Positions 17,555 through 27,066 of a stretch of 64,000 bases of DNA are shown here, piece by piece. Location: positions 77,664,643-77,728,642 of the forward strand of contig CM049307.1 in assembly GCA_026874595.1 (NCBI GenBank), read 5' to 3'. The stretch comes from Sipunculus nudus. Lineage: Eukaryota > Annelida > Sipuncula > Golfingiida > Sipunculidae. Made by a program: the position numbers and the translations under genes. Position 1 is the first letter of the stretch. Every line of letters begins with the position of its first letter. A model generated the notes under the pieces. That model did no database searches. It saw nothing but the letters and a program-made list of their open reading frames with translations, and had not been told where the DNA came from.

Positions 17555-17582
17555 TTTATTCATTAAACAAAATATATTTATT
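17555..17582 (-). terminator. Two poly(A) signals, 760 aa gene
   Basis: TTTATT occurs twice (17555-17560 and 17577-17582), both AATAAA on the minus strand, about 125-150 bases after the stop of the leftward gene. Confidence 0.6.
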
Positions 17583-17608
17583 GTATGCAGGTTTTGATGT
17601 TGCATTGT

Positions 17609-17658
17609 GTGTATATGTGTGTCTGTACATATGTGTATATGTGTGTGTCTGTACATAT
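17609..17658. repeat. Two-copy tandem repeat of 24/26 bases
   Basis: Copies at 17609-17632 and 17633-17658 differ only by one extra GT pair. They lie in the 3' flank of the 760 aa gene. Confidence 0.7.
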
Positions 17659-17705
17659 TGAAATGTCTAGTTTGGCAGTTGTGACATGATTTCTAACAAG
17701 TCTTA

Positions 17706-19988
17706 TCAGGAGGCTTCGATCAAATTGCTGATGAATTCAGCCGTGCCGGTTACGTACTCCGGTATATCTACTTTCATCATCTCTGCCAGTTTATATATGT
17801 TTTGTAACGTCTGTGATCCCGGTTTGAACGCACGTCTTAGTTTGACGGCCAGTTCAGTCTTGTACTTCGACACAGTTTCTTTCATAACTTTGGCCACATC
17901 CTGTGGTATGTTCTTTCCCATCAGGCATTCAGTCAGATCTGCTGTGTAGGGCACGGGGAGTCTCCTTTCGTTGAGAAAGGTTGCATTGGCGAAGGCCGTG
18001 TTGCGGTCCACCAACAACGTGTTTTGAGGTGATATACCGATCCGCAGAACAAACCGGTAGGCCAAATGAAGCCATAAAGATAGCGGCAAGCGTTTGGCGT
18101 CGTCAGCCGACAGTTTGTGCAGGGGCGCGAGACCCAGCTCGTTATGGTCAATGACAAAACATCCCGTTGGCCCACCGTCGGCAAAATGGTTGTAAAATGT
18201 GTGGTGGCTGCCGCATACGTAAGAGTATTCCAATCCGAAGGCAATATGCAGGTTCGTCTGCATGTACGACATCACGCCGTTACAGAAAAACTCTACGCAG
18301 CCCGGAGTGTGCTTGTCCCCGAGGAAAATGTTCATGGCTGCGTGCCTGAACGCCAATTGTTTTGCGTCGTGATAGAGCATGGGGCCTTTGAACACCTGCT
18401 GCGATTTCAAATCAGCTCTCGTGAACGATTTCGTTTTCTGATGCGGCACATGCAACAGAGGCAGGCGGCTCATGACCTCTTCTAGTTCTGTGATGGATGT
18501 GAAACGCTGTTTCAGTATGTCAGCAGGACATCTGCAGTTAAGGGTCATTCGAACTGGTCCACATGTTACCTCGTGGCATTTGGGGCGTTTAGCGTCTGCG
18601 TCACCTGTGTCTTTTTGCTTCCTTTTCCGGGAAAAGCGATCACACTTGGGCAACGAAAGCCCATAAACGTCGCTGTCACATGGTTGGGTCATGGATGGGA
18701 AACATTTCCTAAGTCGTTTGCATACCTCTGTTGCAGGGTTTCCACCCCCGCGTGTGTGGGTCTTGCGTGGCCGCTTCGGTCTGGTACACACCCACTGGTT
18801 TGTAATAACGGGATACAATTCGGCGTAATGTTCCATCGACTGGTGCGAACGTTTCCGCCGGGCACCGTAAAACTCTGTACAGTGGGTGGGGTCTGCTGCA
18901 CGCTCGGTAACCAACCCTGGTGGCTGTGGGACGCTGCGTCCCGTCCTGCCCCGTCTGGTTGTGCGGTCGATGGCGTAGTCAGGCATCGCGTTCAAAGGTG
19001 GAAGAGACTTTGGTTTAACCAACACCTCGTCGACCAGCAACGTTTTGGAAGCGTCGTGGTTCACAAGCTGCCCCCGGCCGCCTTTCCGGTTCTTCAGTGC
19101 AGGAGGGCACATGCACATCAGGTACCTGATCACGACACAGAAGAGAATCAAAACAGGGTCACCGTATCGTGCAAACTTGCCACACGCCGATATGAACACT
19201 TGCATGTAACTGTCCTGGTCAGCTATGGCCTCCCGTTGTAGCAGAGACAGCACCAGGTCGATAAGCTGTGGTTTCCCGTGTGGCTTACTCTGCAACACTG
19301 CCTTCCCTGCGTCTGTGACCTTTGCCGGACAGCACGTCATGCACATGGCTACGTGTCTGGCTGCTGACAACAGCCAAACCGCGATGTCGTCTTTCGTGTC
19401 ACCGGTCACGATCGGATTCACGTCCCAGTCGTTACATTCTTCCACCTTGTTTTTCCAATCACGCCATGCCCGCAGCAGATTGGTCAGGGCGAGCGCGGCG
19501 GACATTGTCCCCGGTTCCGATTCCACCAACGGTATCAGAGTTGCGTCCGGTTGAAACACCCTCATCGGTGGAAGCGGGGTTCTCGGGTGCAGGAAGGGAG
19601 GGGTCAAAGTCGCTGTACACATGCACACAGCTACACGAGATGTTTTCACGTCCAACAGAGTTTCAATGACAGATCTCATGTTGCGTTTCGACTTGCTCCC
19701 CGTTGCATTTGACAAATCGGCCACTAACGTGAAAACACGCGCCGGTGCCAAGCAATGGTCTTCCAGCAGGAACTTTACAACGTGTTTCCATTTTAGTTTG
19801 GGCGGTCGTCTTGATCCTAACAGTTCATCGGTGGCCTGCAACACGTGTTGGATGTCTTTCCTCCTGAGACCTGTTTGCACCAGGGACAAAAGCTCATCCA
19901 CGCGTATGGCTAGACCTTCTGAATAGCAGTGCGCGTTTGGGGTTTGCATGTCGGCGTAACTGGCATCAGAGAAATGGCCGGGCAGCAT
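17706..19988 (-). CDS. Unknown 760 aa nuclear protein with kinase-loop-like motif
   Basis: Starts at the ATG at 19988; a GTG four codons earlier opens the frame. The N-terminal 240 residues are helical. The centre (about 340-480) is very basic, with two clusters (Arg-Pro-Lys-Arg-Pro-Arg-Lys, and Ser-Arg-Lys-Arg-Lys-Gln-Lys with a later Lys-Arg-Pro-Lys), good nuclear-localisation signals. The C-terminal 260 residues look like a folded domain. Within it, an Arg-Ile-Gly-Ile-Ser-Pro-Gln-Asn-Thr-Leu-Leu-Val-Asp segment is reminiscent of the catalytic loop of PI3K-like or atypical kinases. No clear glycine loop or activation segment supports that, so I do not call it a kinase. Function unknown; nuclear localisation is the safest inference. 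Confidence 0.68.
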   Translation of the reverse strand: MLPGHFSDASYADMQTPNAHCYSEGLAIRVDELLSLVQTGLRRKDIQHVLQATDELLGSRRPPKLKWKHVVKFLLEDHCLAPARVFTLVADLSNATGSKSKRNMRSVIETLLDVKTSRVAVCMCTATLTPPFLHPRTPLPPMRVFQPDATLIPLVESEPGTMSAALALTNLLRAWRDWKNKVEECNDWDVNPIVTGDTKDDIAVWLLSAARHVAMCMTCCPAKVTDAGKAVLQSKPHGKPQLIDLVLSLLQREAIADQDSYMQVFISACGKFARYGDPVLILFCVVIRYLMCMCPPALKNRKGGRGQLVNHDASKTLLVDEVLVKPKSLPPLNAMPDYAIDRTTRRGRTGRSVPQPPGLVTERAADPTHCTEFYGARRKRSHQSMEHYAELYPVITNQWVCTRPKRPRKTHTRGGGNPATEVCKRLRKCFPSMTQPCDSDVYGLSLPKCDRFSRKRKQKDTGDADAKRPKCHEVTCGPVRMTLNCRCPADILKQRFTSITELEEVMSRLPLLHVPHQKTKSFTRADLKSQQVFKGPMLYHDAKQLAFRHAAMNIFLGDKHTPGCVEFFCNGVMSYMQTNLHIAFGLEYSYVCGSHHTFYNHFADGGPTGCFVIDHNELGLAPLHKLSADDAKRLPLSLWLHLAYRFVLRIGISPQNTLLVDRNTAFANATFLNERRLPVPYTADLTECLMGKNIPQDVAKVMKETVSKYKTELAVKLRRAFKPGSQTLQNIYKLAEMMKVDIPEYVTGTAEFISNLIEAS

Positions 19989-20103
19989 GCGCAGGAGCAC
20001 TTTGTATGCCCAGTCGGCTGACGGTCGTCCAATCAGCGTGCGTCACGTGTGTAACCCGTTTTTGGCAAAATCTGGAGGGGGGGTTGACTGATACCACATC
20101 ATA

Positions 20104-20111
20104 TATATAAA
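20104..20111 (+). promoter_or_regulatory. TATA box, 532 aa gene
   Basis: TATATAAA 124 bases before the ATG at 20235, in the 246-base divergent gap with the 760 aa gene. Confidence 0.5.
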
Positions 20112-20234
20112 TGTGACAGCCGCTGGTACATGTGATCACGTGATGCACCGGCACTTCCACAGCCTCATAAATATCGCGGTTGGTAGGTATGCCCTCATAG
20201 ACCTCTACGCCGCCGTCGAGGCTGTTGCACAAAA

Positions 20235-21833
20235 ATGTCGTCGAACGAAAACACGTCGCTCCCGGCGACAGAGAAAGTTGAAGCTGAAGGCTGCAGCACG
20301 GGTAAGACTGTCATATCAGATCGCGAAGTGGAAGCCCCTCGACCGGATGGTACCGCGTGTACCAAATCGAACGATGGGGAACCCGGGACGTGTAACGATA
20401 CCGCCAAACCAAAAGGTAGGCCCGGTCATGTATCGTTTGCATGCTTCCGACCACACATTTCCGGTGTGTGTTATCTGGACGTGAGATGCCAGTTGAAATC
20501 CCCGCAAACAGTCCAGAGACCGGGGAACGTGATCTATCTTAACGACACTGGCGTTCAGGGTGCAGTTTCCACTGTGGCGGAGGTCCTGCTAAAGTGTCCC
20601 GATAAACACCCCGGTGCCAGACCAACGGGAACTGATCAAGGAATTATGACAAGTTCATCAGAACACAGAGATTTGTTCTTTCTGTGTACCAACCGAGCAG
20701 CGTCCGAACTCGTCGAGCAACTGAACCCCGAATTAATATGTGATCTGGTGGCGGCAGCATTGGCCTTCTTCCCACACATGCTTGATTGCGTTGTGCAATT
20801 TGCATCACAGGAAAACGTGTTTTGCGGAAAGGATTTTACCATATACTGCGTTCAGGAATTGCCCTTACAGCCCGATCACAGTTACAGTCTTGTTGGAAAA
20901 TGGGACCAGGTACTGAGTACGTTCCATTGTGGGGCGTACACAAACGCTAGTGGTGAACGTATGGTGCTGGTGACGTACCCAAAGCTTGAATGCCTTGTGC
21001 GCGCCGCGAGCGATTCCGATGGCGGTCGTGCGTTTTTTCAAAGCCTCTTGGAAGCCATGGTGACCGAGGAGGATACTGACACCAACCCCTGGCAGGTGTT
21101 GCTGACAGATGATGTCAACAGGGCTTCTGTCAACGGAAGGACGGTAATGTTGATGTGCAAGATTCGGCGAAAGCCCAAAGCCGCATCCAATGAGTCTCAT
21201 GCTGGCGGTTGTCACAGTCACATACAGCAGTTGCGTGCCGAAACATCAGACGTCGCAGAACATCATGTGAAAGAGAAGAGATACGTTGGACCACTGCGAC
21301 CGTCTGTAACGCACAGGCGAACGGCCACAGCGCTTGACCGTGATCTGATCACGACTGTCCGTCATCTGCAACCCCGTGTGATCTGTGATATTATGTCCGC
21401 TGTGTTAATATCGTACCCACACATCCTCGTTTATGCGAACTTTGCAGCAAACACGGAAGGTCTACGATATGCACATAAGAAATGCGACCAGATTATCACC
21501 GTGTGCTGCGTGGAGGAACTACCCGTCAAACCACAATGGCGATATGAACTCACGGGGACATGGGGTGAGACGTTGAACACATACAATTGTGTAATCTGTA
21601 AGGACGCTCGGTCTGGACCCATCGTGGTGGTTGAGGACCCCGAATTCGCCCGTGTCGTGGAAGCTGTCAGGTTTTCCGAGGAGGGCAGACGTTTTGTGCA
21701 ACTGGTCTTGGAGTCTCTTGTGTCGCCCTTCGACGTGTTTGTTACACATGGTGACTACATGTCAAGAGTACTGCTTGACGACAATATGGACGTGGCATTG
21801 TTGTGTTGCATCGTGGAACCCAATACTGATTGA
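20235..21833 (+). CDS. Unknown protein with an internal duplicated domain
   Basis: 532 residues, ATG start. A polar N-terminal 70 residues is followed by two copies of one domain, about residues 150-290 and 370-515. Shared landmarks in order: Leu-x-Pro-x-x-Ile-Cys-Asp, a Phe/Tyr-Pro-His-Met/Ile-Leu stretch, Cys-Val-Gln/Glu-Glu-Leu-Pro, Tyr-x-Leu-x-Gly-x-Trp, a Thr-Phe/Tyr-x-Cys motif and a closing Gly-Arg-x-Phe-x-Gln-x-Leu-Leu/Val-Glu helix. The two copies are far apart in sequence, so the duplication is old. I do not recognise the domain. It has a TATA box and an AATAAA at 22155. No membrane segment or signal peptide. Confidence 0.72.
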   Translation: MSSNENTSLPATEKVEAEGCSTGKTVISDREVEAPRPDGTACTKSNDGEPGTCNDTAKPKGRPGHVSFACFRPHISGVCYLDVRCQLKSPQTVQRPGNVIYLNDTGVQGAVSTVAEVLLKCPDKHPGARPTGTDQGIMTSSSEHRDLFFLCTNRAASELVEQLNPELICDLVAAALAFFPHMLDCVVQFASQENVFCGKDFTIYCVQELPLQPDHSYSLVGKWDQVLSTFHCGAYTNASGERMVLVTYPKLECLVRAASDSDGGRAFFQSLLEAMVTEEDTDTNPWQVLLTDDVNRASVNGRTVMLMCKIRRKPKAASNESHAGGCHSHIQQLRAETSDVAEHHVKEKRYVGPLRPSVTHRRTATALDRDLITTVRHLQPRVICDIMSAVLISYPHILVYANFAANTEGLRYAHKKCDQIITVCCVEELPVKPQWRYELTGTWGETLNTYNCVICKDARSGPIVVVEDPEFARVVEAVRFSEEGRRFVQLVLESLVSPFDVFVTHGDYMSRVLLDDNMDVALLCCIVEPNTD

Positions 21834-22390
21834 AAAGGTTTGATACTGTCCCCATCATGGGATTTGCGCGTGTCGGACATTAACATGTGACAACGTATGT
21901 TTTGTTGTGGTCCAGCCAAACCAGTTTTGCGAGTGATGTGGTATATGTTTCTCTTTGTGATGTGTATACAACTTTAAACTGTTATAATTGTACATTGTTT
22001 TTTTTTTGTCAGGTACCCCAATCAGCCGTTCTGACGTGTACGTTATTTGATCGCGCTGGACTTTTGTACCTTTAGAGCGTTTTGTCATATGACCTACATC
22101 ACACACACGCACATACACATTCGAAAACACAGCAGAGCAATGACAATGTGAAACAATAAATAAATATATATCTATCTTTATTGTGGTCTGAACTCAATTT
22201 ATTGATGAAATACGAGTGTGTATGATATGATCAGTGTCCAAAAACTCGGTCTGATTCTGTAGGGTTCAACATCTCCTCATTTCCAGCCTCCTGCTTCTTA
22301 CTTACAGTTTCGTCTTTGTCAATCCGTCAAGACGTTTCTGCAGTTGCAGAGATCCCCGGGAATAGTGGAGGTGGGAAAGGTAGGGTTGAA
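21834..22390. other. Convergent 3' gap
   Basis: About 560 bases between two stops. It holds AATAAA (22155-22160) for the plus gene and TTTATT (22177-22182) for the minus genes. A T-rich tract before a CAG at about 22001-22015 resembles a splice acceptor but leads into no open frame of note. Confidence 0.55.
22155..22182. terminator. Facing poly(A) signals
   Basis: AATAAA on the plus strand at 22155-22160 and on the minus strand at 22177-22182, only 16 bases apart, a compact bidirectional terminator. Confidence 0.6.
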
Positions 22391-23350
22391 TTATGGGATA
22401 TCGTTTCCGCGACCCAACCCACCGTTCCACCCGTGTTCGTGTGACAGGCGCATGTCCCTTGCGTACTGTGCTACTGGGTCCATTGCATCCCCGGCCTGTA
22501 ACAGTCGGAACACAGTGGCCCAGACGTGTCCTGTACACTTTCCGCGGCACGTGTTTGATCCGTGAGCGGCACCATTCATATCGGCATCGGGTAGAGGGCA
22601 GGTGGAGGCGTGTGACTTCAGCAGCCTGCGCAAAGGGTGTATCATATCCATGTCTACGGTGTAAATAAAGCCTTCGCTCTTGTGGCGTATTGCACCCGAC
22701 ATCATGAGGAACCCGAGCGCCATGTCACGTATGACTATGGCCGGCAGTGCAAGCCTCCGGTCCATGTGGAAACGTAGCATCTGTCCCATCCTAGCGGCCG
22801 TATTGGTCGACACGCAAGCCAAAGCCAGAGCTCCGCATGCGGTGAAACGCAAGGCGCCCGGTACGGGGTCACGTGCGTGGTCGTACGACAGGTGGAAATG
22901 GCCCTCTTCTGCGTATGGTGTTCCCGTTGGCGTCCAGAATTGGGTTGCCGCCGCCCAGGCCGTCCTGAGCTCAATTTCATGGGGTTTACCCACAGACGCC
23001 CACAGAGACGAATACGTTTTGTTTTGCATGAAGGCGGATATGCGCAAACCGACTCCGTCCGGCATAAAAGCTGCCCACAGTGTGGGGTCTTCCAGTCCTA
23101 TGCGTTCTAGCGCGAAGTGTATTGCCTCCAGCACAAGGGCGTAATCAGCGAAGCATCGGGCCATACGGTATGCTATGTGCTTTCGTCTGTTAGTAAATGC
23201 GTCTGGTCCACCGCAGAATGTAAACGTGTCATCGTGTTTAAGGTGGAGCAGCCATTCAATGAAATCCCTCATACCGGCAGATCTGTCCAAAAGTTGGAAA
23301 CCAACGTATAAATCCGTAAACTCGGAGCGCTTTGCATGTCCGTTTTCCAT
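22391..23350 (-). CDS. Unknown protein, 319 aa
   Basis: ATG start; mostly helical, with conserved-looking aromatic and acidic residues in the first 60 positions. The middle contains several hydrophobic helices (Ala-Leu-Ala-Leu-Ala-Cys-type) that look like the core of a soluble protein rather than membrane spans. Size and charge would fit a capsid triplex or packaging component, but no motif shows it. It lies 82 bases after the polymerase-like gene with no poly(A) signal between, so both probably end on the signal at 22177. Confidence 0.65.
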   Translation of the reverse strand: MENGHAKRSEFTDLYVGFQLLDRSAGMRDFIEWLLHLKHDDTFTFCGGPDAFTNRRKHIAYRMARCFADYALVLEAIHFALERIGLEDPTLWAAFMPDGVGLRISAFMQNKTYSSLWASVGKPHEIELRTAWAAATQFWTPTGTPYAEEGHFHLSYDHARDPVPGALRFTACGALALACVSTNTAARMGQMLRFHMDRRLALPAIVIRDMALGFLMMSGAIRHKSEGFIYTVDMDMIHPLRRLLKSHASTCPLPDADMNGAAHGSNTCRGKCTGHVWATVFRLLQAGDAMDPVAQYARDMRLSHEHGWNGGLGRGNDIP

Positions 23351-23431
23351 AGTTATTTCAAAGCTGTATCTGGTCGTATCGCGTGTGTGTACACGGGCGC
23401 TTCGAAGGGTGAATCCGTATTGGTTGGATAT

Positions 23432-26371
23432 TCACGAACAAGACGGGTAACATGAATCTGAATCGCACAACAGGGTGCGTTCGTCATCAAGACGCAGCAA
23501 TCTCTGGCACTCTGCCATGGTGGTTGGACACAGCGATTTTATACCGTAGGGTAACAGGTTTTCTTGCGCGTGGGCAGACCGTGGGGGTGTGTGTTGGATG
23601 GCGACGGAATGAAATATGTGCGATAGCATCTTCTGCAGTTGCGCCGTTGTTACAGTTCGCAAGACTGGCAGCACCGCCGCGTACAGTACGTCGTTGTACC
23701 TTTCCCAGTCTAAGGTTGTGCCTGGCAAGACGTGGTCACGGTGCACTAGTCCCACGTTGAAACACAGGTCCTCTGCCGGCACGTTTCGTGCTTTGATTTT
23801 GGAACATGACAGGATAGGGCGGCCCGCGTGTTCGGCGTCTCCCAGCAACCCCCTGTGGAAAGGGCTGTATGCCCAGTCGGCCGGACTGTACACTGCGGGG
23901 CGTTCAACCCAAACGTAAGGCCCCGCTTTCCCCTTCACGGTCAAACGTACAGGCAAACGGCCTTCCTTCCACACGTAAGGATCGAAATCTCGCAGTGACA
24001 CCAGGGCTTTTGTTACTTCGGCGAAATCACCCTTCTGTTTGCAGTGTGCCCCCTTCGTAGGAGCTGACAGCTTTGTCGGGAAAGCGGGCAGGAGGAACCG
24101 ATTGACGAGATCGGGTTGATTTCCCAAAACGCCTTTTAGGTCTGTCGTGTGCACTTCCCACGTTGTCGGCCAGTGTTTGTACATTTCTTTCATGCCTGCA
24201 CGCACACACTGTTCCACTTCATCTCGCGTTGCGACTTCCACTGGGCAGCCAGTGTCTGCTTTTCCGCCGAGTATCAGCACGACCTCATGTAACGTGGCGT
24301 CGATGGCCTCTGAGACAGCTTGGCAATGATCAGACCTGTGGATGCCAGTTACCTTGGACAAGCGCCAACCGGACGATGGATCGCGTTTGGCGTGAAATAA
24401 ATGACAGGGCCCGATGAGGCCGACGAGGTTGTAGGACCCTTCGAGTTTGAAGGTCATCTCAGCAAAGCCTGTCAGACTCTGTACTCTGCTTTGAAATATA
24501 TCCAGTTCCGCATCAGACCCTGCAACCGCGTCTTCGCTTGTGCCCGTTAGGTCTGGGGAAGCCTCGAACAGTACGCTGTCTTTCATCACGCGCAACAAAC
24601 GATTCGTTTTAGGCACGCACTCCACCATAGCTGTGCTTGCCTGCTGTGCCAGTTGTGTCCATCTGTCATAGAGCTCAGGGGCGTAATACTTCGACTGTCC
24701 GTAAGTGATCACTTGGCAGGCTTTTACACGGGAGGCGGCCGATTTCAATGGTGAGAATAAGCGCCTGCGTTCCGCCAACCAAGCAAGCAGCTCACGTAAA
24801 TACTCCGTGTCCAGGTGTGCTCCTAGGGTGGGGTAAAACTGGTTGGCGTCCATACCGTAAAACTGCCCCGTGTGAACGCCCCGCTTGGCATAAATCACCC
24901 CTCCCGTTTGCGGCGGGAGTCCTTTGACGATAGTGACCGCATGATTATCTTTATCGGCACCCTCATCATCGCGTGCTTGGTTCTGTTCTGAAAGGGGTTC
25001 TCCTTCGTTGCAGACGCATGGATTGCACGTATGTGGCTCAATTGGGATTCGGCTATGTGGTTCTGTTGTGCTTTTGCTATGCCGTTTTGACAGGGGTATG
25101 GCGACATCCGCAACAAAAGCTTGAGGTGACAAATTCAGCGGCCATCCCATGATGGATATATGGGCGTGCAGGCTATCCTCGCCTGCGTGACACGGGACAC
25201 CCGAATTCACAAAGGCCAATTTACCCTGGCCAGTAACCACACAACCGTAGGGTAATATAATAAAAAGCTCCGACCTGTGCAGGGGCGAAGGACACATGTG
25301 TTCCAGGACCCATGACGCCTGCGCGAAGGCACCATGTCTGATGTCACTTAGGTCAGAGCTGACGTCCAGCCAATGGATGTCATCCGGGAGCGTGTGTGAC
25401 GGAGGTTGACACAATAGGAACGCACCGCAGAACTCCGTGTCCTCTAAACATTGGTTGAGCATTTCGGAAAATGCACTCAATTCACGCGCTTTCCTCAAAG
25501 GGTTGGCTGTTTGTGGTACAGGGCATCGTGCTAATGTGAGCTGTGGCAATGTGAACATGTCTGAGGGTACGTTCATCGTGGCACCGGACGTCTGCAATAA
25601 GTGTATGACGGCGCGCGAAAGCGGGTCCCATGCGACAGCGTTGTGCCTTTGGCGGTGACCATTGCATACGTTGAGGGACTCGTGTACGGCCGAATTGACG
25701 ACTCGTGTGAATGTTCGCTCCGTGATTGCGTCCGCATCACCGTCGGTCGCACGGTTTGTCGATTTCCGGTGGAGGTCGTGTGCAGGCCAGGAAACATTTC
25801 CGATGACATCTTTTGGTAAACGTAAGCGTTTCACATGCAGCCACGCACGCATGTCCATCTCCGAATGGTCAAGCGCAAAGTGTGAGAGAACACCTGGGTA
25901 CCTCCCGGTCCCGCCACGGGGTGGCGGCAGGAAGACAGGTCGCACACCACTAGTCATCAGCGGAGGGAAACAGGCGAGCGGGTGCTCTTTGTTCCTACTA
26001 GCAGCGGATAGGTGCATGCAGAGTGCCTGAAAAAGGTGAGGTATGAAATCGTGCCACACGCTATTTTCGGTCGGGAGTTTGTCACAGAATGTCCAAGGGC
26101 ACTTCCAGGTATGCGAGTCCCTGTGGTCTTTCGGCAGACGTGCATGTAACCTGACATTCAACCCTCCCGGTATTTTAAAAGGCAGAGGCAGATATCGGAC
26201 GCCCTTATCTGTCCCCTCACACGGAACGCAGGTGAAAGTAGCCAAGGCACACGTTCCGTCGTGGGATATGGCATGAAACCTCCATGCAAGAATCATGATC
26301 CTCGTACCTGTCATGTTCCCATTCTCAGAAGCGATGTGACTGCCGGTCACACATGGCGACGTTTCCGTCAT
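23432..26371 (-). CDS. Family-B polymerase-like protein with altered motif C (UL8-like?)
   Basis: 979 residues from the first ATG at 26371; the frame opens 14 codons earlier at a GTG. Around residue 500 there is a stretch like polymerase motif A (Tyr-Gly-Met-Asp-Ala-Asn-Gln-Phe-Tyr-Pro). About 45 residues on comes a motif-B-like helix (Arg-Val-Lys-Ala-Cys-Gln-Val-x-Thr-Tyr-Gly). At about 595 comes a motif-C-like Met-Lys-Asp-Ser where active enzymes have Asp-Thr-Asp-Ser. So the second motif-C aspartate is kept and the first is lost. In herpesviruses the helicase-primase subunit UL8 is a known inactivated B-family polymerase; this may be its counterpart, alongside the primase at 40.7 kb. Alternatives: a divergent active polymerase or a second polymerase. 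No exonuclease motifs were identified. Confidence 0.5.
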   Translation of the reverse strand: MTETSPCVTGSHIASENGNMTGTRIMILAWRFHAISHDGTCALATFTCVPCEGTDKGVRYLPLPFKIPGGLNVRLHARLPKDHRDSHTWKCPWTFCDKLPTENSVWHDFIPHLFQALCMHLSAASRNKEHPLACFPPLMTSGVRPVFLPPPRGGTGRYPGVLSHFALDHSEMDMRAWLHVKRLRLPKDVIGNVSWPAHDLHRKSTNRATDGDADAITERTFTRVVNSAVHESLNVCNGHRQRHNAVAWDPLSRAVIHLLQTSGATMNVPSDMFTLPQLTLARCPVPQTANPLRKARELSAFSEMLNQCLEDTEFCGAFLLCQPPSHTLPDDIHWLDVSSDLSDIRHGAFAQASWVLEHMCPSPLHRSELFIILPYGCVVTGQGKLAFVNSGVPCHAGEDSLHAHISIMGWPLNLSPQAFVADVAIPLSKRHSKSTTEPHSRIPIEPHTCNPCVCNEGEPLSEQNQARDDEGADKDNHAVTIVKGLPPQTGGVIYAKRGVHTGQFYGMDANQFYPTLGAHLDTEYLRELLAWLAERRRLFSPLKSAASRVKACQVITYGQSKYYAPELYDRWTQLAQQASTAMVECVPKTNRLLRVMKDSVLFEASPDLTGTSEDAVAGSDAELDIFQSRVQSLTGFAEMTFKLEGSYNLVGLIGPCHLFHAKRDPSSGWRLSKVTGIHRSDHCQAVSEAIDATLHEVVLILGGKADTGCPVEVATRDEVEQCVRAGMKEMYKHWPTTWEVHTTDLKGVLGNQPDLVNRFLLPAFPTKLSAPTKGAHCKQKGDFAEVTKALVSLRDFDPYVWKEGRLPVRLTVKGKAGPYVWVERPAVYSPADWAYSPFHRGLLGDAEHAGRPILSCSKIKARNVPAEDLCFNVGLVHRDHVLPGTTLDWERYNDVLYAAVLPVLRTVTTAQLQKMLSHIFHSVAIQHTPPRSAHAQENLLPYGIKSLCPTTMAECQRLLRLDDERTLLCDSDSCYPSCS

Positions 26372-26544
26372 CACGTGACAGCAACTCTTTAACGTATGAT
26401 ATGATCGGAACACAACCCCCCGTATCGTATCATTGACGGCCTGCCGTGCAGTTACGTCTGCGTCCCCAATGGCAGGCCACTACTTATATAAGTGATACAC
26501 GGCCCTGTGCCAGTTGCATATATGTACAAGTTGTGACCCTCGCG
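26372..26544. promoter_or_regulatory. Divergent promoter gap
   Basis: 173 bases between the leftward polymerase-like gene and the rightward 173 aa gene. A TATA box (TATATAA, 26485-26491) sits 54 bases before the ATG at 26545. No clear TATA box is seen for the leftward gene. Confidence 0.5.
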
Positions 26545-27066
26545 ATGTCGTCAGTGAGCCGTCGCGATAAACCTCGACCTAAGCGGTCGGTGTCACTCAG
26601 ACGGCTCGTCCTTCTAAAAGCCGCCATGACCAGTGTAAATGCTGAAGCGGCCAGGCAAATGGTAGACTTCATCAGGGGAGCGCGAAAGTCGGCTTCTGAC
26701 TTGTCTGATTGCTACAGTCTCGCTCTGGCAACCAATTGTCATCTGAATGTGTGGAAGCACCTGCAAGTGGACCCATGGCCACCAGAATCGTGTCTGTTCT
26801 GTCTGATGAATCTCAATAACCAGTCCGGTCCTGTGTTGTCACCAGAAACGGAAGCAGCCGTCTACAAAGCGTTGTGTCGCGAGATCCCGTTTTTGGAGAG
26901 CATGATCATCTTGGAAATTTACAAATTTACTCCCATGTCCGCTGATGCCGAATTGCTTTCGTACGTTATTTACTGCTTGGAAAATATCGGATACATGTTG
27001 AAAGAGGACGAAGCCGAGTGGGGCAAAGGTCGTATGCGTTTTGAAATTGTGTCAACGGATGTATAG
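26545..27066 (+). CDS. Small unknown protein, 173 aa
   Basis: The ATG at 26545 is the first in the frame; the frame itself opens upstream at 26446 with a GTG. A basic N terminus (Arg/Lys-rich, about residues 1-25) is followed by a helical body with a Cys-Leu-Phe-Cys pair around residue 90 and an acidic C-terminal third. It could be one of the small packaging or tegument proteins that herpesviruses carry; nothing in it is diagnostic. No AATAAA is visible before the candidate capsid gene. Confidence 0.6.
   Translation: MSSVSRRDKPRPKRSVSLRRLVLLKAAMTSVNAEAARQMVDFIRGARKSASDLSDCYSLALATNCHLNVWKHLQVDPWPPESCLFCLMNLNNQSGPVLSPETEAAVYKALCREIPFLESMIILEIYKFTPMSADAELLSYVIYCLENIGYMLKEDEAEWGKGRMRFEIVSTDV

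Noticed and set aside
18573-19241. 222-codon plus-strand frame
   Set aside because: Antisense to the 760 aa gene without features.
23432-26371. Main replicative DNA polymerase of the virus
   Set aside because: Motif C lacks the first aspartate, A-B spacing is short and no exonuclease motifs were seen; a normal polymerase is more likely elsewhere in the genome. Kept as a finding instead.
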